From NCBI RefSeq assembly GCF_000003815.2, contig NC_049990.1, positions 5,525,451-5,589,450 on the forward strand: 64,000 nucleotides of DNA, read 5' to 3'. This document shows positions 32,930 to 44,720 of this stretch, piece by piece. The position numbers were made by a program, and so were the translations under genes. The stretch is from Branchiostoma floridae. Lineage: Eukaryota > Chordata > Leptocardii > Amphioxiformes > Branchiostomatidae. The notes beneath the pieces were generated by a model. It did not search any database, was not told where the DNA came from, and saw only the letters and a program-made list of their open reading frames with translations. Each line of letters opens with the position of its first letter. Position 1 is the first letter of the stretch.

Positions 32930-33870
32930 TAGTTGGTTGAACAGTCAAACCCAACCAGCAAACCATCTGGCACAGACAACCACCACCAGTCACAAGTTAT
33001 GTCAAAACAGTCCCATCCAATATCACCATGTTAAGACACTTAGATGCTGTACAGTATGGTTGAAAACTTTTTATTTTTGGAGATGGCCAAACATAATTTC
33101 AAAATGTCCTCCAGAAAATCAAATCAATATGGCCTAAGCATTGAGAATGACACTGTGAAAAGGTGGTTGATTCATGTGGTGCGGAAAACCATCTGGCACA
33201 CCAACCACCTCCAGTCACAAGCCACATTGAAACAATTACATCCAATATCACAAAGTTAGGACCCTCTGATTCAGTCATTAGACAAGCAACTGGACTTTTG
33301 GAAACGGTCAGACATAGTGCCCACTACCTTTTGTGTCAGCGACACTCTTGTCTGGGGCAACACCCCCCGCCCACCAACCATTTTCCACCCCGTCCCTTGA
33401 GTGGTTTTTTAAACCAGGTTTGACTGTAAGGACATGTTGATTTAATTATATGGATGACATCCTCTAGGGACCCAAAAACTGATGCGAGTAAATGAATAAA
33501 AAAAGTTCAGCCCCCAAAAAGTAGTGATTGGGAAGGTAGAACAAGTGACTGAAAACACAGTATGGTACACCGGACAATAGATCCTTCATTTTCATTCTTT
33601 CATCACATTTTCTTCTATGAACTTGGAATTGACCATGCCATTCTATGATATTGGACTATTTTTTGCATCCTACGGCATTTCTTTGCTCATTTTGCAGTTG
33701 CTTTGTAGGATTTACAGTATGTTAGAAAACTTTTTTTGGGAAACAGCTGAAAATTGAAGCGCGCTCAGCCATCCATATAATGAAATCAACATGGCCAACA
33801 TGTAAGCATTGAGAATGGCACTGTGAGAACACGGTTGATTCATGTGGTGCTGAAAAGATTGTTGCTATTG
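32930..33870. repeat. Degenerate dispersed/tandem repeat, three partial copies
   Basis: AACCATCTGGCACA..CAACCACC recurs at about 32962 and 33188. GAAAACTTTTT...CATTGAGAATG(A/G)CACTGTGA...GGTTGATTCATGTGGTGC recurs at about 33060-33182 and 33724-33851. Confidence 0.65.
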
Positions 33871-34289
33871 CTGTTGCTATCACATCATCTAAAGGATGGG
33901 AGGATCGAAGGGATTTTAATTTCCTGGTCTGGTAATACACACATCAAGTCTGATGTCTTCAGTCAATGTGCAAGTTCAATGAAATACATCTTGAACATTT
34001 TTTAGACTGGAAGACGTTGAATGTATGAAAGATGTCAAAAGTGTTTTTGCCAACTTCAAGTAATAGGAGTACTACTTGTCTCACTTGCATTTGATGCTAT
34101 TAAGTTTCAAACCATTACATTGGAAAAATTGTCCCAGAAGTTTTAATAAGGTAATATACACTTATTCATTGATGTTTATTTGTTGCTTTCATTTGTCAAT
34201 CTAATACATTAAATTTACTCAACTGCAATAAGAGTAAACTGTTTTACTCACACTATGAATTTGGTTCAGAAGATAAACTTGTCAGTCCT

Positions 34290-34400
34290 AGTCTGAACAC
34301 TGTGACTGTAAAGTTGTAATTTGTTAATTTCTAACCCCAACGGAGCTGTAATACACCGTATGACTATGACTGACTGACTGACTGACATTAATACAATTTT
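34290..34400 (+). mobile_element. LINE 3'-tail with (TGAC)n microsatellite
   Basis: AACGGAGCTGTAATACACC followed by TATGACTATGACTGACTGACTG resembles an L2/CR1-type 3' end with its simple-repeat tail. Confidence 0.35.
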
Positions 34401-34759
34401 GAGGAGAAAAAATAGATCAAAGGGAATCAATACATTACTTAGTGAAGTAAATATTTCAGAATGAAATATATTGACAACTGTGTTTGATGTATAACAAAAC
34501 CAGCAAAAAAAATATCATCTTTAATTTACAACCCATCCACTTATCCCTGCAATGTGATTTCTTGTAGACTCTTGTAGACAAGGACAATGGCACAAAGGAC
34601 GTCTCGTTCCCAATAAATAACCCAGGATTCACAGGTGTTTAGCTTCAAAAGTGCTGTTGTTCTCTTAGCTCGACTGGAGGGGAAAATATATAGCGTCATT
34701 CACTTATCAGCCCCAGCATTGAAAGATATGAAAAATTGCATAAGCCCCCTACAATGCAA

Positions 34760-34900
34760 GTTTAATATCAAGCTGGTTTTGATTGACAGCTAACACAATA
34801 ACTACGGCGTCCTCTCATAGGAGGCAGTCTGTAAGCCGGAGATAGCGGCGCAACAAAAATACGCAAAAGGCCTTTTTAGGCAAAGCCATGCGGTCTTTAT
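34760..34900. promoter_or_regulatory. Candidate noncoding block 5 with PBX/MEIS site
   Basis: A consensus PBX-MEIS decamer TGATTGACAG lies at 34780-34789 in otherwise complex sequence (CGGAGATAGCGGCGC, AGGCAAAGCCATGCGG). PBX/MEIS composite sites are a hallmark of developmental enhancers; function here is inference. Confidence 0.35.
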
Positions 34901-36089
34901 GTGGATGAACATGTATACAATTTCAGTTACAAGCCATTACCCATTCATACCACAGCACAATGGGATTTTTCAACAAAAAATTTGTTGGACAAAGGGATTT
35001 ATTTAACAAAAACTTCTTCAATAACAAGGAATGAAAGACGGCCTGTATATACGAGGTATCGTTCTAACGGTGCTTTATTGTAATTCTGATGTGACAAATG
35101 CGCTGTTCGTAGCTTGGTGACACTTCACATAACTGGTTGATATGGAAACACAGGGATAACAAATTTTTCACAAACTTGACAAATGACAGATTGCACAGAA
35201 ACTTGCATGCCTTGTATAACAAGCCTTACAGGCTTTGAAATAGGAAATGTTTGATATAGCCAATGTTATGTATCAATTCTGAATAAGTTGATTATGAAAT
35301 GTGACTGATAGTTAGTCATTTTTGTCATGTCATGTGCACTGAAAGACATTTTAAGTACACCAAAATTATGTTAAATATGTTAAATTTCTACTTGAAGGTG
35401 CTTATTCGGCAAGAAAATTCTGAAAAAGACACAGCATTTTTCACGACATTATTGTAGACAATTGGAACGATTACAAGAACACTAGGAAAGAAATGTGAAC
35501 AGTCACTTGAAAAAGCATTGCTTCAACTGAGGATGACTGCTAATTTGACTTCTACACAAAGGGCTCAAATCAGCAAGACTAGAAAGGAACCATTTGCAAG
35601 CAAGTGGCATAATGTTACCTTCACATGGTCTTGCCTAAGAAACTGCTGGTTTCTTCATACTCAAACACATTCATATGATTCTGACCAGCCCCTCCAGCTC
35701 TGTCCTGCCACTTGCTACATAATATAAAAGAAAAGCTCCAGTAGCTATGGCAACAGCCATCTGGTCTAGGTCGTTGACCTAATTTGTTTGGAGAAGAAGA
35801 TGAGGAAAAAGAAACAGAGCAAAATGTTTTATTTCCCTAAAGGTAAAATATGATCATACAAAAGACAGTATTTCTTTAAACTTGCATTTTTAGAGTCAGA
35901 AATAGAGCCAAAGAATCTAAGAATTCAAAGATAATTTTCACAGGAATCAAGATTTTTTTTTAAATTCTACAATCCCCTGGACTCAAAATGGACTAGCCCT
36001 AACTGGATTAGTCCTCCTTTCAGCAAATCCAAGAAGAGTCCAGTCTTGTTTATTGACAGAAGTGTCAGCGCTATAAGTATGGCTTAACC
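34901..36089. other. No gene recognised
   Basis: AT-rich unique sequence without supported features. Confidence 0.4.
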
Positions 36090-36300
36090 CCGCCGACCCC
36101 GAGCTCAGTGGTACAGCCAGGTTTTCCGTAGGCCGGTCTGCCTTCTGGTGACAAATCCCCCATTCAGTCTGATCCCGGGCGTGACCACTCGGACTAACTG
36201 GGCAGAGAAAAGAGCCCTGTATACATACTTACCCTAATCCCTGGAATAACATCTCTACACAGGCTTGTCATGGATCTGGGGTTATGACAACATTATAGGC
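36090..36300 (+). mobile_element. Possible tRNA-derived SINE
   Basis: GAGCTCAGTGGTACAGCC is A-box-like and CTGATCCCGGGCGTG may be a decayed downstream box. The element lacks the GAAAGGCAC body and is a weaker call. Confidence 0.3.
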
Positions 36301-36922
36301 TCTTCTGGGAGTAAAAGAAGACACAAGCCTAGAGCTACCTTTCATGCCCAGTGTGTGGACGCACCTGTGCTTTAGCTTTTGGGCGGGAAGCTCTCCTCTA
36401 TGACACCATTGACGCCATCATCGCATTGTGATCAGGAAGAACTTCTAAGAAAGAGCAGCTCCCCTGGTGACATATGAATCAGGAACCATTCATATGTGAA
36501 GGCCAGCTGCAGACCTGAGCCAAACCTGAGCAAAACACCTCCATGTTAAAATCCAAAAGCTACCTGCACAATACTATCTTTTTATTTTCTTTCACTTGTA
36601 TTCTATAAAAAGACAATGACCTTATAATGCTCTTAGTACAGTGAAACCTGTACTTAGTGATCCCCTCGACATAAGGACTGCCTTGCCAATATGACCACTT
36701 TTTGGTGGTCCCTTAGAAGATTATTTTCCCACTGACACAAGGGTTAAGAATCCTTTCTTCCAGATTTTATCGATTCTCTGAGTGGTCCTCGTGGGCAGTT
36801 TTGACAGTAGTGCCACTTGAATCTTGTAATTTGCTGTATTAAAGAATGCTTACTATGCAAAGAATGCAGGCCATTTTGTGGTATCCTAGTGTTGAAGCTG
36901 TATCGTAGACCCATACACGTTA

Positions 36923-37122
36923 GGGCGCAGTCACATAGGTTGTGCAATTGTCATACAATCGCTAACTTTAGGAATTTTGGAGGACACAAATGTACATCTC
37001 CTGCAAACTTCAACTGTCTTGGTACGCAAACTGCTGTTTTGGATCCATGTCGGTGTTTTTTTCTGTCACAGCCTATGGCATCAAAATCGTACGACGATCG
37101 CACGACCTATGTGACCGCACCC
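36923..37122. mobile_element. PIF/Harbinger-like MITE, TTA target duplication
   Basis: TTA-GGGCGCAGTCACATAGG at the left and CCTATGTGACCGCACCC-TTA at the right. The 37-bp arms differ at seven positions, every one a CpG transition (CG versus TG or CA). Length is 200 bp and there is no transposase. Confidence 0.75.
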
Positions 37123-37477
37123 TTAGGTGCAGGCAGACATTAAAGAACACATCTGCCCACACCTGTTTTGCACCTGCAAATCCAGGTACACACCTGTACA
37201 TTCCTTAACATGAGGTTTATACATTTCACCTGACTGATGCTGTTATGCCGGAGTATCGAACAACTGAACAGAAGACCTGCAGTGACAGAAATCACTTCAC
37301 GCAGGCTTGAATGAAGTGCAAATCATGAGACCGGCCCTTACTGCCTGCCAAAATTGTATCACCAGCAAATTTAGGAAGATTCAAGTACTAGCATTCATAG
37401 TGTTGCTATACAGGTCAATCCGTGCTCATCCTTCCGAAAATAATTTCATCAGGTTGGTAGATCATAGGACATATTAT

Positions 37478-37684
37478 TAAGAATTTTCTTTTACACAACC
37501 AGTTTTTTTCTCACCTGCTGACATTTCGATGTCTGTCAGCGTTCTTGCCGCTATAGCGCCACCTACATTGGCTTAACGTACAGTGGCGAGAAGCAGAACT
37601 CCAGTTAGAAGCTCTGAGGATGATGTCTGACAGACATCGAAACGTCAGGTGAGAAAAAAATTGTGTTTACTAAGGAAATTCTTA
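37478..37684. mobile_element. Inverted-repeat element with GAAACGTC motif
   Basis: The left arm TAAGAATTTTC...TTTTTCTCACCTG...GACATTTCGATGTCTGTCAG mirrors the right arm CTGACAGACATCGAAACGTCAGGTGAGAAAAA...GAAATTCTTA (shown in parts). Just before the right arm lies CTGAGGA, then a perfect 7-bp stem-loop (GATGTCT/AGACATC), then GAAAC, a hammerhead-like arrangement discussed in the findings. Confidence 0.6.
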
Positions 37685-37999
37685 TGTCCCATGCTCATAC
37701 TATCAATCATAAAAGTCAACAAATTAAAACTTATAAAGGGTGCAGATAGACAGTGCCCTGTAATTTAAGAATTTATGTGATCAATAAATATCCATTCCAT
37801 AGACCACTTACTTAGATCCCCACATTTTAAGAAATGCATCACATATGTGCATGAATTTAACATAAAGAACTTTTACCATATCTGCTTATACCTTTATGTA
37901 TAAATCATAAAAAAGAGACTGTTTAATGCTTATGAAATTCATGACAAAAAGACTGTCTGGCTCAAAATGCTTGCTGTAACTATAATAACATTCGCACCT

Positions 38000-38002
<3 letters not shown>

Positions 38003-38069
<67 letters not shown>
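38003..38069. repeat. (AT)n microsatellite, 67 bp
   Basis: Uninterrupted AT dinucleotide run. Open frames across it are artefacts. Confidence 0.98.
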
Positions 38070-38075
<6 letters not shown>

Positions 38076-38309
38076 ATAATATTCCACCAGTCTTGTAAAA
38101 ATGATTTGACTAGGGAAAGGTCAAAAACTTGAGGAGGAAGGTCGTAATTTTCCACTCTTACGACTTATCTACTCAATATCAATTTCATACAGTATTTTGT
38201 TCCGCCCCTGTGGCACAATGCAAACAAGAACATAAGCAGCTTTGCAAAAGATTAACCCCAAAGTCTCCTTATTTAACTTTCAAAATGCTCTACTAAGTGC
38301 ATAAGGTAC

Positions 38310-39720
38310 TCCTGAATGATCCTGATACCCACGGAGGCATATTATGCACACATAACAGATTGGCAAGGGAGCGGGGGGTTTGCCCCAAGGAATTTACACA
38401 TCGACGTAATCAAGTTATCAATTTGTGTTCCTGTACTCGCGATCCAAAATGAAGTCTACGACAGGAAGGGCAAGCAGTGGAGAACAAGGCGTAATGTCGT
38501 TACCTAACCACACATCCAGGGAGAGTGTCAGCACAGCAATGATTATGTTACCATTTAGATTATTACAAACGACCTGATTTTCCCCGACTGCCGCCGTAAT
38601 TGGCACAAAAGAGAAAACACAAATAGGGACAATTAGACGGGGAACGTCATTGAAGAGATGTCAGGGCGGAATAAATGCATGACCTAATGCTTATCTATAG
38701 GCCTAGGCCGGGACTCAATGCCTCTGTTGTGTGGTAGGCGTGGAAGGGAAGATCCTAGGCAAGCATGCGACAAAGCGCGTCTCCTACTTCAGAAGAGAAA
38801 AGGAAACGTTGACTATGGGCCGAACACAATGATTTATGTATGAGGCGGGCATACTTGACATGCACGTACGTCCGACGGAGCCAGAAGGGCTGATGCCAAC
38901 TTATTGGATGGAGCGTTTGAAAGAGATACAATTTGTACAAGTTGTTGGAGCGTGTAGGCCAAATCCCCGGTTAACCCTGACAAGCCCAGAATGATTGGAC
39001 CACACAACTTGCGGCTTTTTTTTTCTCTCTCTCTCTTTCCGCGTGAGGCGAGACGCCGTGTGTTTGTGTGCCCGCGTCCTTGCGATTGGCTTGCAAAGGT
39101 CGCGTTGCAGTCCCCGCGCTATCCGCCTCATTCGACACAGATAATCACAGCAATTGAAAATTAAACGAAAATCAAAGTACTATTCAATCAGACATTGTCG
39201 ACGCACTTTTCATCAGCGCGTTATCAGTTCCCCGTTTCATTTCCACGCCGTCTCATCACAACGACGCTCTCAAACCAACCGCCGCCCCGCCGGGAATTGC
39301 TGTATTTTCACCCTAATGGTTTTTCAGCATCATCAAAGCACAACAGATGAAATTAAATGTTGACAAGGCCGGTATATAAGGCCCTTCATTCCTTCTGAGG
39401 CTCGGGAAGTTAGACTTGAAGCCCAATTTAGCTGCGCTTTAATCAGGAATCAATATAAAACTGGTGGCTACAATTGGATTAGAGTTGGACACCCCCACCA
39501 ATTGGTTCGGCACAGGTTTAATTTTCTCCAATCAATTTGCGATGTGTTTGCAACGAGAATATGATTGTGTGGCGTGACAATTAACATTGTTGGCAGGCGA
39601 TTCAACCTCGGCTGATTCGGCCTTTCAGGTGACAACCATGTCTTCTTCAAGGGCATGCGAACAAGCGAAATGGGAAATTACATACAAAACTTTGTTACCA
39701 GCTCAGTGACTCAGTCAAAG
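38310..39720. promoter_or_regulatory. Candidate conserved noncoding block 6 (largest)
   Basis: About 1.4 kb of complex, repeat-poor sequence, richest from 39030 to 39640, with many AT-core homeodomain words (CAATTGAAAATTAAAC, CCTAATGG, GGATTAGAG) and GC-rich spacers. A TATA-box-like GGTATATAAGG lies at 39371-39381. No exon structure is supported. Likely enhancer cluster or unannotated noncoding transcript promoter; inference. Confidence 0.35.
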
Positions 39721-39799
39721 TCAGCGCGGTGGGAGACCACGTCTACATTCCTCTGACCTCTGTATGGACAGGTGCTACTGCAATAGAAAGAGCTACGTA

Positions 39800-40365
39800 G
39801 GCTCAAGATTGTTTAAAAAAAGTGTAAGCCCTTTTTTAACCTTAAAGTTTGTAGGTTTATGCAATGCCTACCAGAAAAGTTTGACAATACCATTTTGAAT
39901 GAATTATTTTCCTATAATTGCAAAGCCCATCTAAAAATACACCAGGTCTTCATTTTGCCCGTCACAGTAGAAAAAGCCATGTACTAGAAACAGTCATGGC
40001 TTCAAGCACAAGAGTTACCAACCTAGGATTGATGTGTTCAAAAATTCGTATTTTCGCACAACTATCGTAGAGTGGAATTTGTTAATATCACCAAGAACAG
40101 TAGGGGTTGATAGGGGTTGAGGGTTTTATTTTTAAGAACACTTGCAGATAGATGCGCAAAACTTAGATGCCTGCAAAGCTGGTGTGTTATGTAGAAGGGC
40201 AGTTAACTTATACTAGATTCAACATTGTTAAAAAAGTATCAGTCCTTCTTTAACCTTCGTAGGTTTATGCAACGCCTACACCTACCAGAAAAATTTGACA
40301 GTACCATCTTCAATTATTTTCCTATAATGGCAAAGCCGACCTAAAAATAAACCTTCCTTTTGACA
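39800..40365. repeat. Two copies of an about 150-bp unit, 420 bp apart
   Basis: GTAGGTTTATGCAA(T/C)GCCTAC, ACCAGAAAA.TTTGACA.TACCAT and TTATTTTCCTATAAT.GCAAAGCC recur in order at about 39800-39955 and 40220-40365. Confidence 0.75.
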
Positions 40366-41039
40366 CCTACACTTTGGCACCAAATTGTCCAGTCAAAACT
40401 TTTTGAGGCAAGATTACTTGTATTTGACTCTTTTAGCAGTGTTGACTGCAATTTTAGCAAGTAGTGTGCTGAAAATCACAACCTTTTTTGTCGAGTAACC
40501 TTGGAAAACATTATCCCGTGATATTTTTTCTAATATTCCTTCCATGTCTTCAAAACTCTAGCTTTGTAAAGTACATGTAGCTGCTTCAGAAATGATTTCT
40601 TAAAAACCTTTCTTACAAAAACTTTTGACTTCAATGGGCCTATAGTTTGATTGCTACACATGCAGTAATGTCTCTATCATAAAAGTTTTCCATCCAAACA
40701 ACCAGTGCTGAAGTGCAACACATAATGATGATGAAAGTACTCGCTGAATTTGCAATCTTCTCCCTCAGCATAGATAGTGGATTACGATAAGACTGACATT
40801 AGTGAAGGGAAAATAAAAACATGTATTCCCTCCTCTATGGGTAGGCCAAATGTGAAAACCTCTCCGTCTATAGGAAGTAAGAGAGGTCACACCCTCTGCA
40901 CTGCTCTAAGTGACAGGGTCACGAAACCCCCAACAAACCAATCTAAAAACCCACAGCATGCTTTTATTGTGGTAAGTGAGGTGCAGAGTGCCTTGTCTCC
41001 TATCCATATCTTTACCCTGTATTATGTTTTCAGACCCAG
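40366..41039. other. No gene recognised
   Basis: AT-rich unique sequence; the 110-codon frame at 40777-41109 shows no domain and probably reflects the GC-richer neighbouring block. Confidence 0.4.
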
Positions 41040-41612
41040 ACAAAAAAGCCTCCACCAGAAAGAGTGGCTATTATTCGGGCCCGCGGATAAAAGCCCGCAA
41101 TCCATTTGAGGACGAGCACAAATCCGTAATTACCTGATCTACTTCACAAGATAAAAACCTGTCATAACCTCGGTTACTGTATGGAAGAATTCATAATTGT
41201 GGCCAATCCCTGTGCAGGGAAGCGCTCCATTTGACACCGCTCGTCGCTATTTCCCCGCGCTTTCCTTCCACCAGAAATCCCGGCGATCGTTCGGTAATTT
41301 CCTCCAAACTCCCCCCGTCGGAGGGCCTGTAATTTCCCAATGGTCCAGAGTTTATTTAATTTCCAAGTGTAACACGGCGTTAATAAAGCGTGCAGCACTT
41401 AACAGCTACAGCGGTCACGCGGGTCGGGCCATCGCTGATGAATCTCCCCACAACGCATGTCATCTCGCAATCATTCAACCACCAAATCATGGCGGTATTA
41501 CTGGCCCCGGCCAACAGTTAGGTACAAATTACATTGGGGATAAAATCGCACTTGTGGGAGCACAAAACACGGTGGGTACGATTAGCGAACCGACCACCCG
41601 TGTGAGTGGGAC
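41040..41612. promoter_or_regulatory. Candidate conserved noncoding block 7
   Basis: Complex sequence with GGTAATTTCCTCC, CTGTAATTTCCC, ACGGCGTTAATAAAG, CAATCATTCAACC and ATTAGCGAACCG. The 139-codon plus-strand frame (41197-41616) contains no domain, and its substitution to coding use is unsupported. Best read as enhancer-like DNA. Confidence 0.35.
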
Positions 41613-41614
41613 CT

Positions 41615-42590
41615 GACAATATATAACAGGTCTACTTTCCGGGCAATACATGGAGGGGACAATAAATACTATGCTAGGTAAAGGCTTTTATGTCAATGCC
41701 AATGTCATACTCAAGCACAGTCAGTGAAAACTTCATTTTCTGACACTTATAGACGTATATATATATAGAAAATTCAATAAAGAGTTGCGCAACTGAGTAG
41801 AAAAGTACAAACTTAGGTCAAGGAAAAGAAAATATTATTTACACCAAGGACAAACCTATACTTGTATTACAGTTTTATTCTAAATGTTTAACAACTCTGA
41901 ATTGCTGGTATTGGACAATATATTACAGGTCTACTTTCATTGAGTTTCAATGCAGTACATGGCCAGGACCATAGATACTATGCTATAGGAAAAGGCTTTA
42001 TGTCAAAGCCAATGTCATACTCAAGCACAGCCATTGAAAACTTCATTTTCTTACACTTATAGCTCGTATATATATATATAGAAAATGCAATAAAGAGTTG
42101 TGCAACTGAGTAGTAAGGTACAAACTTGGGTCAAGGTAAAGAAAGTATTACACCAAGGACAAACCTACATAACTTTAGATTCTCATTGTATTACAATTTT
42201 AATCTAAATGTTTAAAAAACAACTCTGAATTGTTGGTATTGGACTACATATTAAAGGTCTACTTTCATTAAGTTTCAAGGCAATACATGGAGGGGACAAT
42301 AAATACTATAATGCTAGGAAAAGGCTTCTAAGTCACTGCCAATGTCAGTCAGTGAAAACTTCATTTTCTTACACTTACAGCTGGTAGGAATGGAATGAAG
42401 AGTTGTACAACTGAGTAGAAAAGTACAAACTTGCTTGGGCCAAGGAAAAGGAAATAGACTAAAGGACAAGCCTATATAACTATATCATTAAATTCTAATA
42501 GTTTACCAAGGTCAGGCCCATATCACTATGAATACTCATACATATATCACAATTTAAATCTAATATAATGCAACTCTGAATTGCTGCTAT
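41615..42590. repeat. Three-copy tandem array, about 300-330 bp unit
   Basis: Units start GACAATATATTACAGGTC at about 41615, 41914 and 42242 and share CATGGAGGGGACAATAAATAC, AAAACTTCATTTTCTTACAC, AAGAGTTG.GCAACTGAG and AACTCTGAATTGCTGGTA. Each of the first two has a TATATA run. Confidence 0.85.
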
Positions 42591-42811
42591 AAATTTCCTT
42601 TTATGACAAATTTCAAGTAAAAAGTTTGGAAATGTGTCATCTTTGGTTCTACATTTAACCTCCTAAAATAAACTTTGAAAATTCATATAAAACCATGACA
42701 GCACAAATAAATAGAATACAGGTTTATCAGAGCTTTCAAACTTCAAATTGGATTAACCCTCATGTCGGAGGAAATCTCTTGGAACCATCATTTAACTGTT
42801 TATAGTTAGGT

Positions 42812-42989
42812 GGCAGTTTGAGGGTTAAAGACATAATAAATCAATGAAATTCTAACCATAAAAGTCCTAGAAAACAACTCTAAGCAACACATTGTGTATT
42901 ATGTGATAGTTTAAGGGTTAAAGACGCTATAAATCAATGAAATCCCAACCATAAAAATCCCAGAAAACAACTCCAAGCAACACATGTGT
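42812..42989. repeat. Two-copy tandem repeat, 93-bp unit
   Basis: GGGTTAAAGAC..(T)ATAAATCAATGAAAT, CCATAAAA.TCC and AACTC.AAGCAACACAT appear twice in order. Confidence 0.85.
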
Positions 42990-42999
42990 CATAAACACA

Positions 43000-43310
43000 G
43001 CTGGACTGGGCCTGTTCCACTTAATTACATGTAATTTGTATGAATCAATTACGCTCTCCTGTTGGGACAAACCCTTGCGTCTCTAGAGAGGATAAACTGC
43101 CATCAACCTTCACTTATTGGACAATTACTCATCAGTGTCAATTAATTTGGAAAAGATTAATGTGCCATTCTATTAATTGTAGGAGTTGTGTGGAAGACAG
43201 GTCATATTGTAATGCGACTACATCTCTAAATAGGAAAAAGGCTTTTGCAAACTGGGAGAACATAATTGGATTTTATACTTTGTTCAAAATGCAGTATGGC
43301 AAACATTGAT
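43000..43310. promoter_or_regulatory. Candidate conserved noncoding block 8
   Basis: Dense in ATTA/TAAT cores (CTTAATTACATGTAATTTG, GTCAATTAATTTGG, TCTATTAATTGTAGG) with complex spacers. No coding support. 43311-43999 beyond it is featureless AT-rich DNA. Confidence 0.3.
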
Positions 43311-43999
43311 AACGTAAATTGCACTGGATCTGTGCTGTGATAATATACTTCTTCAAAACATCTAAGTAACCATTAACAAACTTGTACTAAAGAACACTTG
43401 AATTACGTTTTGTTAACCAATTCTTACCATTTCTGTCATTGTGTATCAGTTTTTTATAAAATCTATTTTGTGGTTGCTATTCTTGAACCTTCAATAAAAT
43501 TCCACCGGAAAAATCATAAATTTGCACTTCCATACATATGATGTTTTTCACATTTTAAAATGATTCTATGTTTTTTGGTTGTTATTGTTGGTTGTTAAGG
43601 TAAAAACAGAACAGTGCTTCAGTCAAAATCATAACTTTGCACATTACATTTACGAGAATGAGATACAATACAAGATTGTCTTTATGTCATATTTTTTCCT
43701 GTCACATTCGGTGATAACAGATTATAGTGTCTTAAGTTCAATAAGTCAGATTTACCATTATTATCATACACTTTTCCAAATGTCGACTCTAGAGTCTAAA
43801 TACTGATTCAGAAACAGTAACTGCTTTATGTAGCCAGATACTGTATATTGTATGCCCTACGATATTGGGTTGAAACTACTAGATGTTTCATTACACTTTT
43901 TACAGCTTATTCAGAAGCAGAATGGCACAGACACTGAAACCATCAATGCATGATTGGACTGTCGGTGCATATTATATGGGTGCCCACATTTTCAATCTC

Positions 44000-44720
44000 A
44001 GTCAGTGTAACCGCAACTGTTCAAAGCGCAGGCCAGATAAAAGCCATACTTTTCAATCTCTTTTCATCCAATTTGTTGGAGGAAATTTAGTGATGCGGGC
44101 CTAATGACTGCCCGTGAAAGCTATCCACACATCAATTCATCAGCCACTGTTGCTCCCCTCACACCCAACCATTTAATTAATCAAGTCGTCCCAAACCACC
44201 AAGTGATGAAACGCCAATCTATTCACTGCGCTGGAAAGGCACACCGACAAAAAAACTGGCCATTGATTGCTTTCAGATCAGCATTTAATACTCGCCACTA
44301 TTCACTAATTGGATTGCCCCGTTTTTAGTTAGGGGACTCTCTCGCGCGATTCCCTTTTCCCTAACCCAAAACGCGTGCCCCGCGCAAATTACAACGTGAT
44401 CGACACCAACAAACGTTCCTGATTATCTAATTCCCTTTTACCGCTGTTCAACACTTGGAGAACATAATTGCATTTCCCAGTAACAAGACGGATAAATATG
44501 GACGATCGGCGGCGGCGGAAATCATCTTCTGTCCCCCATAGATGCTTCTGCTGAGTGCTTAAATTACAAATAACTTCAGAAGGCTTTGCCTCTGTGTCAA
44601 TTAATAGAAGGGTGTAATAACGCCACCAGCGAGGATAATCAAGGAACTGAGCAACTACTAATTGTGTGCTGGCTTGTTTATTAAAGGATGAGGAGTTCAA
44701 ACAAGTTTGCTCTGAACTAT
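44000..44720. promoter_or_regulatory. Candidate conserved noncoding block 9
   Basis: Sustained complexity with CCATTTAATTAATCAAG, GCATTTAATACTCGCC, CTAATTGGATTGCCCCG, AACATAATTGCATTTCCC (POU-like) and GTCAATTAATAG. The GC-rich CTCTCGCGCGATTCCC lies in the middle. Among the best-looking enhancer candidates in the desert. Confidence 0.35.

Noticed and set aside
37886..38155. Minus-strand frame with a long Tyr-Ile repeat
   Set aside because: It is a translation of the (AT)n microsatellite.
41197..41616. 139-codon plus-strand frame in the desert
   Set aside because: No domain, no splice partners, and overlapping frames on the other strand; the block reads better as noncoding regulatory DNA.
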